In this document: piece after piece, positions 46,065 through 58,165 of the stretch
Numbering within the stretch: position 1 is the stretch's first letter
How the letters are laid out: the number at the start of each line of letters is the position of its first letter
From: Moniliophthora roreri
Lineage: Eukaryota > Basidiomycota > Agaricomycetes > Agaricales > Marasmiaceae
Direction: 5' to 3'
Length of the DNA: 64,000 bases
Assembly (NCBI GenBank): GCA_001466705.2
Contig: LATX02000180.1
Location: 558,001 to 622,000, forward strand
Notes under the pieces: generated by a model
Told to the model about the DNA's origin: nothing
Database searches by the model: none
What the model saw: the letters and a program-made list of their open reading frames with translations, nothing else
Position numbers and translations under genes: made by a program

Positions 46065-46848
46065 CAGATTTCAAGGATGACTGGTGGTTAAGATGCGGCT
46101 TGTCTCCCGATGATATAGAATTGAACATCATCTGGAAAACATGACTTGCTCAGGCACACAGCATCTTTAGCCAGTTGGGGATTCATGAAGGGAAATGGGA
46201 AGAATACAGTGAGCTATGCATGGTCTTGCATACGTTCAGCATCCTCACCCTACACCGACAGCTTTCATGAATAGTTTCTTACTCCTCTTCCATTGTAGTG
46301 AAGAGAACGCATGCCAAAAATTGATCCCGGACACTCCTGTATACCTCTTCGTTCGAACTATTCCTCGCCTTTCTAACGACGAAGCAATATGGAGATCTTG
46401 GGTTGAAAGTGCAAAATATTTCTGGTCCCTTGATCCTTCTGGACGAGAGGAGATGTTGGAGAGCACAAGAGTATCCCTTGGGCTCCCATCTTTTGCGACT
46501 AATGTGCAGGTCTCGCTCTATTCCTGGAGCCTTGATGCTTACAAAGCCATTGAAAGGCTACAACTTCTCAATAGCTTTGACCCCAGGACGACAGACTTTG
46601 CCCGCTCCCTCGGTTATCCTCTAGTGCAACTCATGAGGGTCGATTCCAGGAATTGGAGGATTCAGCGAGCGAGTCTGACATCATTGCAGATATCTTGGAA
46701 TTGTATGACAATGGTATGTATCACTATCGCTTGACTTTAAATTCATACTGATGTTTATATCTTACGCCGTGACAGACGCCAGCGAGGGGTCTGAATCTGA
46801 CGAGGAGATAGTTGTGTATCCTCGGTCAAATAGGGCTTTTGTTGTATA
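46065..46848 (+). pseudogene. truncated copy of the uncharacterised protein gene
   Basis: Only the C-terminal half is present, joining in at DFKDDWWLRCG; the first half of the gene (header, PNSAQLFGYN region and LWIEPRSG region) is missing. A TGA at 46142-46144 replaces the Trp codon of WKPWLAQAHS in the left copy. The rest reads on: PVYLFVRTIP, AIWRSWVESAKYFWSLDPSG, FDPRTTDFARSLGYPLVQL, and an acidic tail DASEGSESDEEIVVYPRS ending at 46848. The junction with the leader element near 46036-46065 marks a rearrangement breakpoint. Confidence 0.75.
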
Positions 46849-47001
46849 ATATGGATTGCAGTAGAGTCTATGTAGTTGAATTGTATCCCGCTACTGTTCC
46901 GTTTGCATAAAAACGGAACTCTCGGGGCGTCATTACATATTCGGTCGGAGGTCAGAGCGGGAGATGACGCCAGCGTCCTAAGCTCTTATATCGCATCCAC
47001 G

Positions 47002-47758
47002 ATGAAACTAACCCAACACCTTCTCAACATCTCCACACGTACACCATATACCCTCGCAATCAACCACCCTTTCCTCCAATCTGCCGGAAATGGAACGCTT
47101 AGCCACGATCTCCTCGCTCTATGGCTCTCTCAGGATCGGATTTATGCAACTCGAGGGTATCCGAGGTTCATCGGGTTATTGATCGCCAATCTTACTCGCG
47201 AGGGTAATGTTCCTCAGTTGCGATTGAAGGGTGGGGAAGAAAGCTCCTTCAAACGGATATTCGAAACCCTTGTCTTCAGCCTTACGAATATTAGCCGAGA
47301 GATGGATTTCTTCAACGACACGGCGACCAAGTACGGGTTGAGATTGGATGAAAGAGGAGTAAGAGAAGGAACGAAGACGTATTTGACCGAGATGGATCGA
47401 GTTGCGAGTGAGGAACGTGTTGAGCATGGGTTGGTATTTTTATGGGCTATGGAAAAGGTATGCATATCCCGTACGTCCTTTTTTTTTCTCTGTTGACTGT
47501 ATATAGGTCTACCTGGACGCATGGACCTTTGTCAAGACCCAGCTCGGTGCAAACATTTCATCAGACACTGCGGTTGCATCACTAGCTCGAAATTGGAGCA
47601 ACCAAAACTTTATTGCGTTTGTGGATGATTTGGATGGATTGGTTGATTCTTTGAATATACAGCCAGATACTGAATTGTGGAAGGAATGTGAAACGATTTG
47701 GGAAAAAATTGTTGAAATTGAAGCTGCTTTCTGGCCAGAGCAGGGGGAAGTGGTGTAG
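47002..47758 (+). CDS. TENA/THI-4 family protein (thiaminase-2-like, haem-oxygenase fold)
   Basis: Two exons, 47002-47457 and 47507-47758, join in phase to 235 residues, the usual size. Start MKLTQHLLNISTRTPYTLAI; then HPFLQSAGNGTLSHDLLALW, LSQDRIYATRGYPRFIGLLI, an all-helical body, and after the intron VYLDAWTFVKTQL with ALARNWSNQNFIAFVDDLDG. The family includes TenA enzymes that salvage the thiamin pyrimidine, and fungal relatives of less certain role. The short start at 47002 is preferred over an in-frame ATG at 46876 because the 5' fragment in the left arm shows the same ATG context. It directly follows the 3' end of the truncated uncharacterised gene. Confidence 0.82.
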
Positions 47759-47843
47759 ACGAAGCGGTGCTTGTCAGCTGTAGACTGTAGCTATGGACTG
47801 TAGCCCTAACCCTAAATACGCACGTTTCTTTGTCCCTTCCATC

Positions 47844-48866
47844 ATGTCCGCCAGAGCGAGAAAACCCTACTCCGTGTGTCCTGTCCCTCTCTCTAGAGAC
47901 ACTCGATATTCATTCATAGCACTCGTAGCGCCCAAACGTCAATGAGCAATGGGTACATGACAAGGCTCCCGGCGTCAAGTCCAATAACAACCTCAACAAC
48001 TCCAACACCGCAAGACTCCCTTCCTCAGTCAACACAGCAGGCAACACAAAACTCCTCGTTTCTAATCTACATTATGAAATTACTCCAAAGGATCTTGCCG
48101 TGAGTCTCGTCTCGTCCTTTCCTATCCTTTTTTTTAAAAAGAAACCTCTCACCCACACGCACATAGTCAATATTCGGCCAAATAGGCACGCTCGTTCGCG
48201 AGCCACTAATCAAGGTCTCCCGCACTCCTCTTTCCTCCTAAAAACAACGAAAGCCAACCAATAACGCACACAAGTACGACCGCAGTGGACGCTCCTCCGG
48301 AACAGCTATCATTTCGTATGATACCCCTGCAGAAGCAACAAGGGCCAAGAAGCAATTTGATGGACTTTTGGCAAAGGGTCTGTTCAAGCATTTCTAGTTT
48401 TATCCTCTGGAGAACAGGAAAAGCTGACATGAGGATTGCCGCAGGCCAACCAATGTCAATAGTATACGACACTCACGTACCGCACCTGCACCCACGAAGA
48501 TCAGCCAGTGCTCCCGGCAGCTCTACCTCAAGCTTGATCAACAGGATACAAAGACCCCCGCTCAAGGACCGTTTAACCTCGGGGGAGGATATCCAAATGA
48601 CAGATGGACCGTACGTCGCCAGCTTGCCGTTTCTCTTCATCCAGCTCGCTTACGGGTACATATATATCAGAGGCCCAATCCGTTCAAAGTCTCGACGCGG
48701 CGGCGCACCAAGATCACAATCCGCACCCAAAACAAAGAAGGAAAAGTCTCAACCAAAGGCCGTCACCGCAGAGGATTTGGATAAAGAGTTGGATGCGTTT
48801 ATGGGTGATAATCAGTCGCAGGAGGCCCCAAAGACGGGAGAGGATATTGATATGGCTACTGCTTGA
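47844..48866 (+). CDS. YRA1: Yra1/ALY-type mRNA export factor (RRM protein)
   Basis: The start at 47844 encodes MSARARKPY. After a small intron comes NEQWVHDKAPGVKSN, then the RRM: TKLLVSNLHYEITPKDLASI, FGQIGTLVREPLIKYDRSGR, SSGTAIISYDTPAEATRAKK and QFDGLLAKGQPMSIVYD. The C-terminus has an Arg/Ser-rich part (KSRRGGAPRSQSAPK) and the signature DLDKELDAFMGDN, the UAP56/Sub2-binding element of REF proteins. About five exons; splice phases in the RRM agree. Role: adaptor loading Mex67 on mRNA within TREX. The alternative N-terminal UAP56-binding motif is not visible, so the first exon is the least certain part. Confidence 0.85.
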
Positions 48867-49237
48867 ATCATATAATAGTACATGAACTGATTACTCGCTA
48901 TCTTTCTTGTCTTGCTACTGTACATACATGCTCAAAAACCCCTTGTAATCCTCGACACCCAAGAACATAGGGCCGTTTTCTCGTTGCTGACAGAGCACTA
49001 CCAGTCGGCAGTAGACATCACCTGGGAATACTCAAATTACGGCAATTTCTGAATCGCCCGAAAAATCTTCGCGATGCGTAAACAACTTGTCCACATTGAC
49101 ACTAGCATTCTTCATTCCGAGTAAAGGTACCGGTACAGTACACAGCACGGTACGGTACATACAAAAAAAAAAACCGACAAACCCTCCAATAACCCAAGAA
49201 CCAAGGAACCAGAATTTCGAAGAACCAAAACCCAAAA
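48867..49237. other. 3' flanks between Yra1 and MFS permease 1
   Basis: Convergent 3' ends meet here. There is an A-run near 49162-49173 and several copies of AGGAACC/AAGAACC around 49194-49230. No gene is seen. Confidence 0.4.
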
Positions 49238-51726
49238 TCACGGAACGTAGCGAAAGTTTGGAGCCTATACGTCAATTTGGTTAGAAATTCTACGGCCGAA
49301 GAGTATGTACCAGGAACACAGAACACAATACACACCTTATCAGCATATTCGCCAACATCAACTCTGGCATTTGATTCTGGGATACCGGTTTGCTTGTTCC
49401 GACGAGTGTTGTCCGTTCGGTAGGAGATCTGTGTACAGAGGGCTTCAGTAAATGGTAACCCCCCAAGTTCGGACCGTGGATTCGACTTACGGTTAACACC
49501 AAGGCGCAGAGAGAAGCGAGGAATTCGAGTATGCAGCATACTAATTCAAGTCAGTGTCAGTTGTTCCATGAGAAAATAAAGAGGGGGGCGTTACCCGCAA
49601 AGCCTTTACTGTAATGTCAGTCAGTCAGCAATCGTACAGCCTAAAAAAAAAAAAAGAGAGAAATGCGCGCGGACGTACATGTATCTCGGACCATCAGTCT
49701 TTGGGAGTAGATACGACCCCAAAACACTCCCACATTGACCTATACCCATGAACATCGGTATACCGGTAGCCTTCTTCGTCTCTGATCCAAGGTTATGGGC
49801 AACTAAAAAAGTTCGTCAGGGATAAGATGAGAAAAAAAAAAAAAAGAAGGAAGGGAAAGGGGGCCGCATACGTACACCACGCAATAATAATCCCGATACC
49901 AGTGTATGTACCACTTGTAATGCAGAATGTGGCAAAGTAACGAACGTGAGTGTTTGTTGTTATTAGGAGGATTCTATAAAGTGTTCCGAGTTCCGAGTCG
50001 AGGTAAGAGAAGAGAAGAAGAATGTCTTACAGGTAGCCAATGCCCCCGAGAGAAGTTGCGGCTATTATGAATACGCCTGCATAACCGATATTATAGCCGG
50101 AACCCAGGACCAGGAACTCAGAACATGATACATACCACGAGATTGCAGCCGATCCGAAGCAGCGGACAAGGACATCAAAACCACAGCAGCGACGGCGTAT
50201 GGTGGGACAGTGAGTAACTGGGAATTTGCGCTGGCTTGAGGGATGTGTTAATTGAGAACAAGAGAGGTGCAGTATGGGTAGCGTACAATATCCGAAGGAC
50301 TTGATGATTGTCGGTAAAAATGCCGAGGTGGACGCAAGGGAGGCGTTCAATCCAAAGTAAATGATTCCACCGGTGTAGATCTAGTTTAGATTGGGGTTGG
50401 GTTGTAATTTCAGTATGTGGGCTTGGACTACTGGACGTACCCTCCAGTCACAGAAAGCCAATCCGATATGACCTGTGCGATAATAAGGACTGGAGGGAGG
50501 ATCTGGAGAGATTTGAATTCGTACGTTTATTCACAGTTTGTCCAACGTCACCGCTCGTAGCACGATTCATCCTGTCTAGTGCGATCTTGCGCTCCCTCTC
50601 ATTGAGAAAAGACGTAGATTCGGGTCTGTTTGGGAGTAGGAGCAAGGTCAACACGCCGAGTATGATCGCTGGGATGCCCTGTAAACAGATCAGCATCCTC
50701 GTAGCATAAGTCTTGGAAGCGTACTTACATCGACAATGAATAATAACCGCCAGTTGGAGATGGCTACGTTGGCGTGTTGGATACCAAATGCAACCTGTCA
50801 GAGACACGGTCAACCTATGAAGTCTGCTGAAAAGGCTCAAGGGCTTACAATACCACCGAATGTTCCGGCTACCGCGGCAAAGCCGAACCAGTATGCCATC
50901 TATATGTTGATAATATCAACCGTGCGGTAGTCTAAACGGGTGCGCAATGCGCTTACGCGGAGACCCATCTCTTCTTTGGTATAGAAAAGAGCTAGGGGAG
51001 AATGTGAATATTCCGAAAAACGAAGCCAACAATCTGGATAAACTGACAGAAATAGAGCGGAACAGCGGGGCCGAATCCTGCTTCGAATACGCCCAAGAAA
51101 ACTCGAGAAGTCATGAGCCCTCCGAAGTTAAACCCTGCAGCCTATTGGGTACGTGGCATCAGCATCAGCTAGGGTAGCGAATGACGACTGAACTCGATAT
51201 TTACCATCGAAGTAGAGGATAGTCCCCAGCCAAAAGCTGCGCACGCCAGCCAGATCCTTGGGGGACACAGTTTCGAAATGATGGTTGCCGGGATAAGGCA
51301 AAGAGTCTACGGTAACATGGAATATCATGGTTAGATGGGGCGCAAGAGAAATGAAATAAGTAAGCCGCATACGTAGGAGAAGAAAAACGCAGAGTTGACC
51401 CAATTGAACAGTGCACCCGTCGGGTCACCTCCGAGAACGTCCTCTGGCAACTGCTGCAGTCTAGCGTTTCCCAGATTGGTACGGTCAAGATCTAGAGGTA
51501 TGGAGAGTGAGCTAAACCAGTCATTCCGAGAGAAGAGCGTGAACCCACAAGCAAAGAGATACAGCAAACAGGCCATAGGCAGTATACGCTTATCAAGCTT
51601 ACGAACGAGCTTCTTTTCTTCTCTGAACCATGACTCGGGGGCTTCGCCATAGATCTCGTTCTCCGCGATTTGTAGCTTGACGTCCTCGACAGAGGCAGAC
51701 GTTTGGGAGTGCGTCTCCGTCGACAT
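49238..51726 (-). CDS. MFS anion:cation symporter, DAL5/TNA1-like permease 1
   Basis: Starts MSTETHSQTSASVEDVKLQI at 51726. Motifs: KLVRKLDKRILPMACLLYLF, YLDRTNLGNARLQ (the ACS-family LDRxNLGNA signature of helix 1), WVNSAFFFSYV, FLGVFEAGFGPAVPLYF, MAYWFGFAAVAGTFGGIVAF, ANSQLLTVPPYAVAAVV-like and HNLGSETKKATGIPMFMGI. The last exon gives ADKAPNFRYVP with the stop at 49238-49240. About twelve exons, 12 helices expected. The subfamily takes up small carboxylates or vitamins (allantoate, nicotinate, pantothenate, biotin precursors); the substrate cannot be read from sequence. The tandem paralog is at 53460-55806. Confidence 0.85.
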
Positions 51727-53459
51727 GATGGAACGGAAGGCGAAGCTGGTCTGTCTAGTCTCCAGACGACAGTGTTTTATACTCGGAGTCTGAGCCAGCT
51801 GGCATCACTTGCATTCGTGGGGAACCTGAAAGAACTTGAAAACGATCGGCCGAATGAAAAGAGTCCCAAAACTACAGTCGACTCCCAATGCCCATGCATC
51901 TGGTAACTCATACTCCCCCATGGGCCTCACGGGACATCGACGAACCGCAGCTTTGGCTGTAGGATACTCACTGAAATCCCATACTTTCAGAATTATACGT
52001 CTTGGCATCCACAATGTGAGAGTCGATTGTAATCCTACAGCTTGCCCCTCTCCACATTCCTCCAGCGCCAATAGACCCTCGAAACCCTCGGAAGGTTTAG
52101 CGTAGCGCCATCCGGACTGATGATACACACTGACGTTCGCAAGCGATGTGTATGTGTATAACTCAAACCCAAATCGTGCAGCTCGACGTGATCTGACTCC
52201 ACGTAGTGATGTTGCAGGCCAGGCTGGCACCACTATCCTGGGGTTAGGCCCGGCTATGGAAGACTCGGGCTCAATGCAATGTTCAATTGAGCCCGAGGCC
52301 AGAACACCGCCAAAACCCAAGTTCTAGGTCGTGCTTGTTGACCGAAAGTTGGCGTGTGTGTGTGTATAGATGCATTGTACGATGACGATTTGAGCTTGAA
52401 TCAGGTGTCGTTATTTCGAGGGTCGACGCGTAAAGTCTGTTGGCGTCGAGACGTTTGATCCAAGGATCAATGCAAGTATCATGCTGCTCTGTGTTCGTTC
52501 TGCGTGAAATTATTAACCGGAGGATAGAAGAATAAATGGCATGATGACGCACCTAAATACTTCTTCCTCTTCGACCTAATTTATTGAACGAGCTGATACG
52601 CCAAATAAGTCCTTAGGTCGACAAATGACTCTATGGAAACTATTCAAAAAGTGAGAGAGAAACGTCAGGAAAACAACTAAACCTACTTGACAATGTGCCG
52701 GAGATGAGTACTTGAGTTCCGACGGGATGCTTGACTTCGTCCAAGGGGGGGGGGGCCAGGAAAATAATTTATTACATAGAGCCGAATTTTTTTAAGGGGG
52801 CCTCAGGACTTACTTTATATGGAAGGTTTGACATAAGTGTTGAATGTCCGCTCACCTCTGCCTATGAATTTGGATTTTGAGAAACTGCGGGCTGCCTACA
52901 GGCTGTCCTGGAGGTAAGAGGACTATAGCTTCCCATACGGTTGACGCCCAACTAGCGCGCTAGCTGTGGTCCCAGGGACCCAGGCATGACCAGAACCCTA
53001 GTAGGAATCTCAGACACCAAATTTCACCAAAAGCATTGAGCCTCCAAAATCAGGCAAAACTTGGGTAGGAAAACTTTTTTAGTCCGCCCGAACCAACTAA
53101 CCACCCATCATCCTGATGGCGGCCGCTGTTTTACTTTTTGCGTGTGATTGCGGGGCAGCGCATTATTCTTGTTTTCTCTTACGGATACTCATACCTCACT
53201 CAAAGCAGCGCACTCCAACTGAATATACGTACTACACACTTGTCAACAAGCCCGATATAGGCTCAGCATTCAGTCTGTCGAGCAGCTCAGTGTTGGATCA
53301 TAAGGCGTTATTAACGTCGCAGATTTTTATAGACCTCTTTACGACTAAATATGATAAAGCACTCCAATTTCAGAAAGATAGCAAACTTAGCGTAGTTGTA
53401 CAGTTACAGCGCACATAATTAGTACAAGACAAGGCGTGTGAGAAACTTCCCATCCAAAA
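51727..53459. other. intergenic between the two MFS genes
   Basis: Contains the promoter of permease 1, a short (GT)n tract near 52352-52366 and a G-run of about 11 near 52744-52754. A minus-strand frame at 51805-52320 overlaps the promoter and lacks any motif. The remainder, about 52.6-53.45 kb, shows nothing recognisable. Confidence 0.45.
51843..51870 (-). promoter_or_regulatory. shared upstream element of the MFS pair (copy at permease 1)
   Basis: CGATCGGCCGAATGAAAAG followed by TCCCAAA lies about 120 bases upstream of permease 1 and recurs at 55938-55963 upstream of permease 2. It contains CGGCCG, a possible everted CGG pair of the type bound by Zn2Cys6 regulators. Confidence 0.5.
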
Positions 53460-55806
53460 TCACGGAACGTAGCGGAAGGCTGGAGCCTAGAGAACAATGA
53501 ACACCAAAGAAAGAATATCGTACTTGATACATACCTTATCAGCATGTTCACTAACGTCGACTCTGGCATTTGGTTCTGGAATTCCGTGTTGCTTATTCCG
53601 ACGGGCATTATCCATGCGGTAAGAAACAGTCAACACTAAAGAGCAAAGAGCCGCGAGACCCTCGAGTGCGCAACATACTGGTCGACTCGGTCAGCATCAG
53701 TGTCAACGCGAAAATACAGAAAAAGTCTCACTCGCAAAGCCCTTACTATGATGTCGGTCAGTAATTGTGCAGCCAACAAGGAAGTAAAAAGAAACGCACA
53801 GGTATCTCGGTTCTTCGGACTTTGGCAGTAGGTGGGACCCCAAAACACTTCCACATTGGCCTATGGCCATGAACATCGGTATACCCGTAGCTTTCTTCGT
53901 CTCAGATCCAAGGTTATGCGCAACTACCCGCATTCGTAAGTATGCGAAGGGAAGAGAAAAGGAATGAGGCCTACACCAGGCAATAATAATTCCGATACCA
54001 GTGTATGTGCCACTTGTAATGCAGAAGGTAGCAAAATAACGAACGTGAATATTGGTTGGGACCACTACGAGTATCCTGTGTTGTCAATTAGCGTTTTTCG
54101 AGGTGTGATGTGGGGCGGAAACTCACAAGTAGCCGATGGCCCCGAGAGTAGTTACAGCCATCATGAATACGCCTATGCGGCTATTAGCCTAAACGAGGAC
54201 CTAGAACAATAGAATAGATAGTACATACCACGAGATTGTAGCTTATCCGAAGCAGCAGACAGGGTTGTCAAAACTACAGCAGCGACGGCATATGGCGGAA
54301 CGGTGAGTAACTGGGCCATTGCGTTGGCTTGGGAATATGTTAGTTCAATAGAGTAAGACGCGGGACATGAATACGAGGGAAGCGTACAGTATCCGAATGA
54401 CTTATTGATAGTCGGTAAAAAGGCAGATGTAGATGCAAGGGAAGCGTTCAACCCGAAGTAGATGACCCCACCGACATAGATCTAATTGGGCTGATTTCAG
54501 TACATCTAGAAGGGTGAACCAATGGGTAACGCACCCTCCAGTCACGGAAAGCCAAGCCAATATGCTCTGTACAGTAGTCATTGTCGTAGAGGTTGAGCAA
54601 AAATCTGAAGAGATTCGTACTTTTGTTCACGGTTTGGCCAACATCACCGCTAGTGGCGCGATTCATCCTGTCAAGTGCAATTTTGCGCTCTCTCTCGTCG
54701 AGGAATGGAGTGGATTCAGGTCTGTCTGGGAGCAGGAACACAGTCGATACACCGAGTATCATCGCTGGGACACCCTTTCCCCGGGAGTTCGAATATTAGT
54801 ACTATCACAACATATCGTGCCGAGAGGCGTACCTCGACAATAAACAACAATCGCCAGTTTGAAATTGCTATATCGGCATGTTGAATACCAAACGCGACCT
54901 GTCAACGCATCAAGTCGTGCATGAAGGTTTGAATTGTAGGCTTACAATACCACCGAACGCTCCAGCGACCGCGGCAAAACCGAACCAGTATGCCATCTGT
55001 CCGGAGTGCGATTAACGTCAGCTATGCGACAGTCTGAATGGGTGTGCACTTACACGGAGACCCATCTCTTTCTTAGTATAGAACAGAGCTACGGAGGAGC
55101 GTGAGGAATGGAATAAAGCCAGGAGATACTAGTGAACTGACAGAAATATAACGGAATAGCAGGTCCAAAGCCTGCTTCGAACACGCCCAAGAAAACTCGA
55201 GCAGTTATAAGCCCTCCGAAGCTAAACCCTGCAGCCTATTACACAAATCGGCGTCGGCTAATGTAGCGAGTAACAGCCGAGTTGAGTAGGAAACTTACCA
55301 TCAAAGTGGAACATAATCCCCAACCAATAGCTGCGCATGCCAGCCAAATTCGTGGAGGAAACAGTTTTGAAACAATGGTAGCGGGAACTTGGCATAGGAT
55401 CTACGGATTTTCATCGTGACCAGTTGAGCATCAAGAGCATTGAATGAAACCACTCACGTAGGAAAAGAAAAACGCAGAGTTGACCCAATCATACAACACG
55501 CCCGTTGGGTCACCTCCGAGAATGTCCTCTGGAAGCTGTTGTAGTCTGGCGTTCCCGAGATTGGTGCGATCAAGGTCTAGAAGTATGGACAGTGAGCCAA
55601 GCATATCATCCTCAAAAAGAGAGTATGTGCCCACAAGCAAAGAGGTACAACAAGCAAGCCATAGGCAGTATGCGCTTGTCAAGCTTGCGAACGAGCTTCT
55701 TTTCTTCCCCGAGCCATGATTCGGGAGTTTCGTCGTAGCTCTCTTTCTCCACGGCTTCTAGGTTGACATCCTCGACAGATGTTCTGGAATGTTTCTCCAT
55801 CGACAT
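53460..55806 (-). CDS. MFS anion:cation symporter, DAL5/TNA1-like permease 2
   Basis: Starts MSMEKHSRTSVEDVNLEAVE at 55806 and parallels permease 1 exon by exon: KLVRKLDKRILPMACLLYLF, YLDRTNLGNARLQ, WVNSAFFFSYV, AAGFSFGGLITARVFLGV-like, MAYWFGFAAVAGAFGGIVAF and HNLGSETKKATGIPMFMAIG. The last exon is ADKAPAFRYVP with the stop at 53460-53462. Splice sites agree between the two genes, including the split Tyr codon before LDRTNLGNA. A tandem duplicate that has diverged at the N-terminus and in loops; both copies appear intact. Confidence 0.85.
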
Positions 55807-58165
55807 GGCGGAAAGGAACTTAGGAAGCTTAGTTGTTTTTGTGAGTTTTTTATACTTAGAGCCACCTGACGTAACTTCCGCCCGGTGGGGAAGCCGAAAA
55901 GCGGGAGATGTCCTCCTTCCGGATATGGGAACCTACGCGATCGGCCGAATGAAAAGTCCCAAACCACTCTTCCAGCTCGTCCCCTGATACACCTCTTCAT
56001 TGCTAATAGACCTTCAAAAGGTTTAGTCTTTCACTTCAAACAAGCGTTGCTACAATCCCAAGCCTGAATTGTGCAGAATGACCCAGGTGACGTGCTCCGA
56101 CTCCAGCTCGTTCGTCCGATTACTCGCCTAGAAAACTTGGACAAGTCAGAAGGAAGCAGTCCCTATGATGGTTCCTCGCCTCGACGAAAGATTGGCTTCA
56201 ATCTAGCGACCTGGCCATCATGAGGAGGAATGTCACATGGATGCTACCGGACTTCTAAATGGTTGAAGCCCCTGCTTATCGAAACTACTGTGTCAGACCA
56301 TGTCGCCGCGCTCAATTGGCATGGGAGTGAACGTGTTCTCCGATAACTATTTCCAGGTCTTCGTGCATAGGACAAATGCTTCCCGCCACGTACGGGATAG
56401 CGTAAATTACTGGAGTATCGAAAGAGAGTAATATCCATAACTGTCCATATCGATGAAGTCATTAAGGAATCGGCCGATAAAGCTGAGCATAGCGCATCAA
56501 TCTGACAATCATTCAAGTGGAGAATTGTTGCTGCTCGCCGTTGCCTGGTCTACTTGTGACTATGTAGTGGGGTGTCATGAATAAATGAGGTGTGTGCATC
56601 GATACATTAGCCAAGCCCAAAGTTTGCGGTCCCGTGAACCTAGCAAGGACCCGTAGGAAAAGAAGGATTGGCACCACTCCAAGTACAAGCGTATATCCTA
56701 TGATATCTCAGGCCGCAGATAGTAAGCCGATGTCGCCGGGGACACCTTTTGATGATTATTTAGTAAGCCCAAGTGCCTATTAGCATGTGTGGAAAGAGCG
56801 CCTGACCTGTGCTTCGCCGCTCAGATCAACTTTCGCCAACTTCAGAAAATCGAATAATCCGCTGGCGCCGTAAGCAATTCGAGCTTTTCGAGAGTCGACC
56901 AACCTTCGGCCGATTGACACTGAATGCGTGGGATGTCTGCTGGATGATGAAGGACGGGAGGAACACGACGCCACTTGGGGTTCCTTGATATCATCAGTGT
57001 CAAAGGGTGTTCTGGCATGGGATATGGACAGGAGCACTCACTCTTCTCAGGAAGCTGATGGTATCAGCAAGGACATCGTCATTGTCGCAACGACGTGAGA
57101 GTCAGACTACGATAACAGGCTAAGGATGCGAGATCCCCGGAATATCTAGAAATGTGTATATGGCTGGGGTGAAGAATTCGAGTGAATCTAAAGCGTACTC
57201 GGCACTTCAGAAGTTGTTAAGGAAGTGATAGTGCTCGGAAATACCTACTTCAGGTGTCTCGCTGGCAACCGCGTGAGTATCTCGGGGCGGGACTGGTGGC
57301 TTAAACCAACATTGTTTCCCATTCTCAAATCATGCAGTGCACTCGTGTACAATGCCTATATGTTCTCCAAGGTGCCAGCGAAATGTGAATTCTATGAGAT
57401 GTGAACGGCGACATTCAATTCTTCCGAAGACCGAGGGTGTCCTGACGAGAATAGCGAGAAGGCCTGATCGCTCCGGAGTCGATGGAATAACGAGGAGTGA
57501 ACAATGCAAACTGCCATGGGCGAGAAGTGCTTGTTCCGAGATCTAAAGATATGCAGAACCTCAGAAGCTGGGAAGAAAGTAATAAAGCTCGGAAATACCT
57601 ATTTCGATAGCCTCGTATGTTCCTCGGGCAGGATGAAACTTGAAGACCGCTGTCGCGAGCGGATCGGAGGACATGGCTCTCCGTGGGTTTCTCTACGGCT
57701 CAACAGTTTCCCCATTCAGCACGTTGGGAGTCCGCGATATTCATAGCCATTTTTCATCGGAAGGCAGCTCTTCGCATAGGTTTCCGCGACGGGCATATAG
57801 CTTCGAACTAGATCTCCGCAGGAAGGAATACGAGCATAGAACGAGTATAGCAACCTAACCCGATTCCGGGACGCGTGCACCTAGAAAGACATTTCAGCGT
57901 TAAGTGGTCAAGTATGCTAAGATCAAATACACACTGAATTTCTGAGCGTCGTCTCTACCAAGGTCCTCCGTCCTGCGAAAATTCTGGCCGATGTCAATAT
58001 CAAAGTGTCGAATCTGAAATCAACAACTCTGAGATCTGAGAATTCCTACGCACAGACCATGTCATCGATCACCACGCAGGTTCATCTCCTACCGCAGCAT
58101 CCTTCACTTTCATATCTTCCCGTTTCATCCCTTAAATCCCGAAGGCTCGATTCCGGTGTTCCTCT
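55807..58165. other. long stretch between MFS permease 2 and AIP1
   Basis: No gene is assigned. 55807-56070 is the promoter of permease 2. Around 56240-56520 short frames on both strands look faintly protein-like (for example WLKPLLIETTVSDHVAALNW on plus), but stops interrupt them. Two related segments, about 57213-57330 and 57553-57720, share GCTCGGAAATACCTA and neighbouring words, suggesting an old 340-bp tandem duplication. Decayed gene sequence is likely. Confidence 0.4.
55938..55963 (-). promoter_or_regulatory. shared upstream element of the MFS pair (copy at permease 2)
   Basis: CGATCGGCCGAATGAAAAG followed by TCCCAAA lies about 130 bases upstream of the ATG at 55806 and matches the element at 51843-51870. 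Surrounding promoter sequence is much less conserved. Confidence 0.5.

Noticed and set aside
51805..52320. 171-codon open frame on the minus strand upstream of MFS permease 1
   Set aside because: It overlaps the permease promoter and the shared element, and has no recognisable motif or splice sites; it is most likely chance in GC-rich DNA.
52744..52754. G-run of about 11 as a structural or regulatory element
   Set aside because: A single homopolymer in gene-free DNA is often a sequencing or polishing artefact; nothing around it suggests a quadruplex cluster or promoter.
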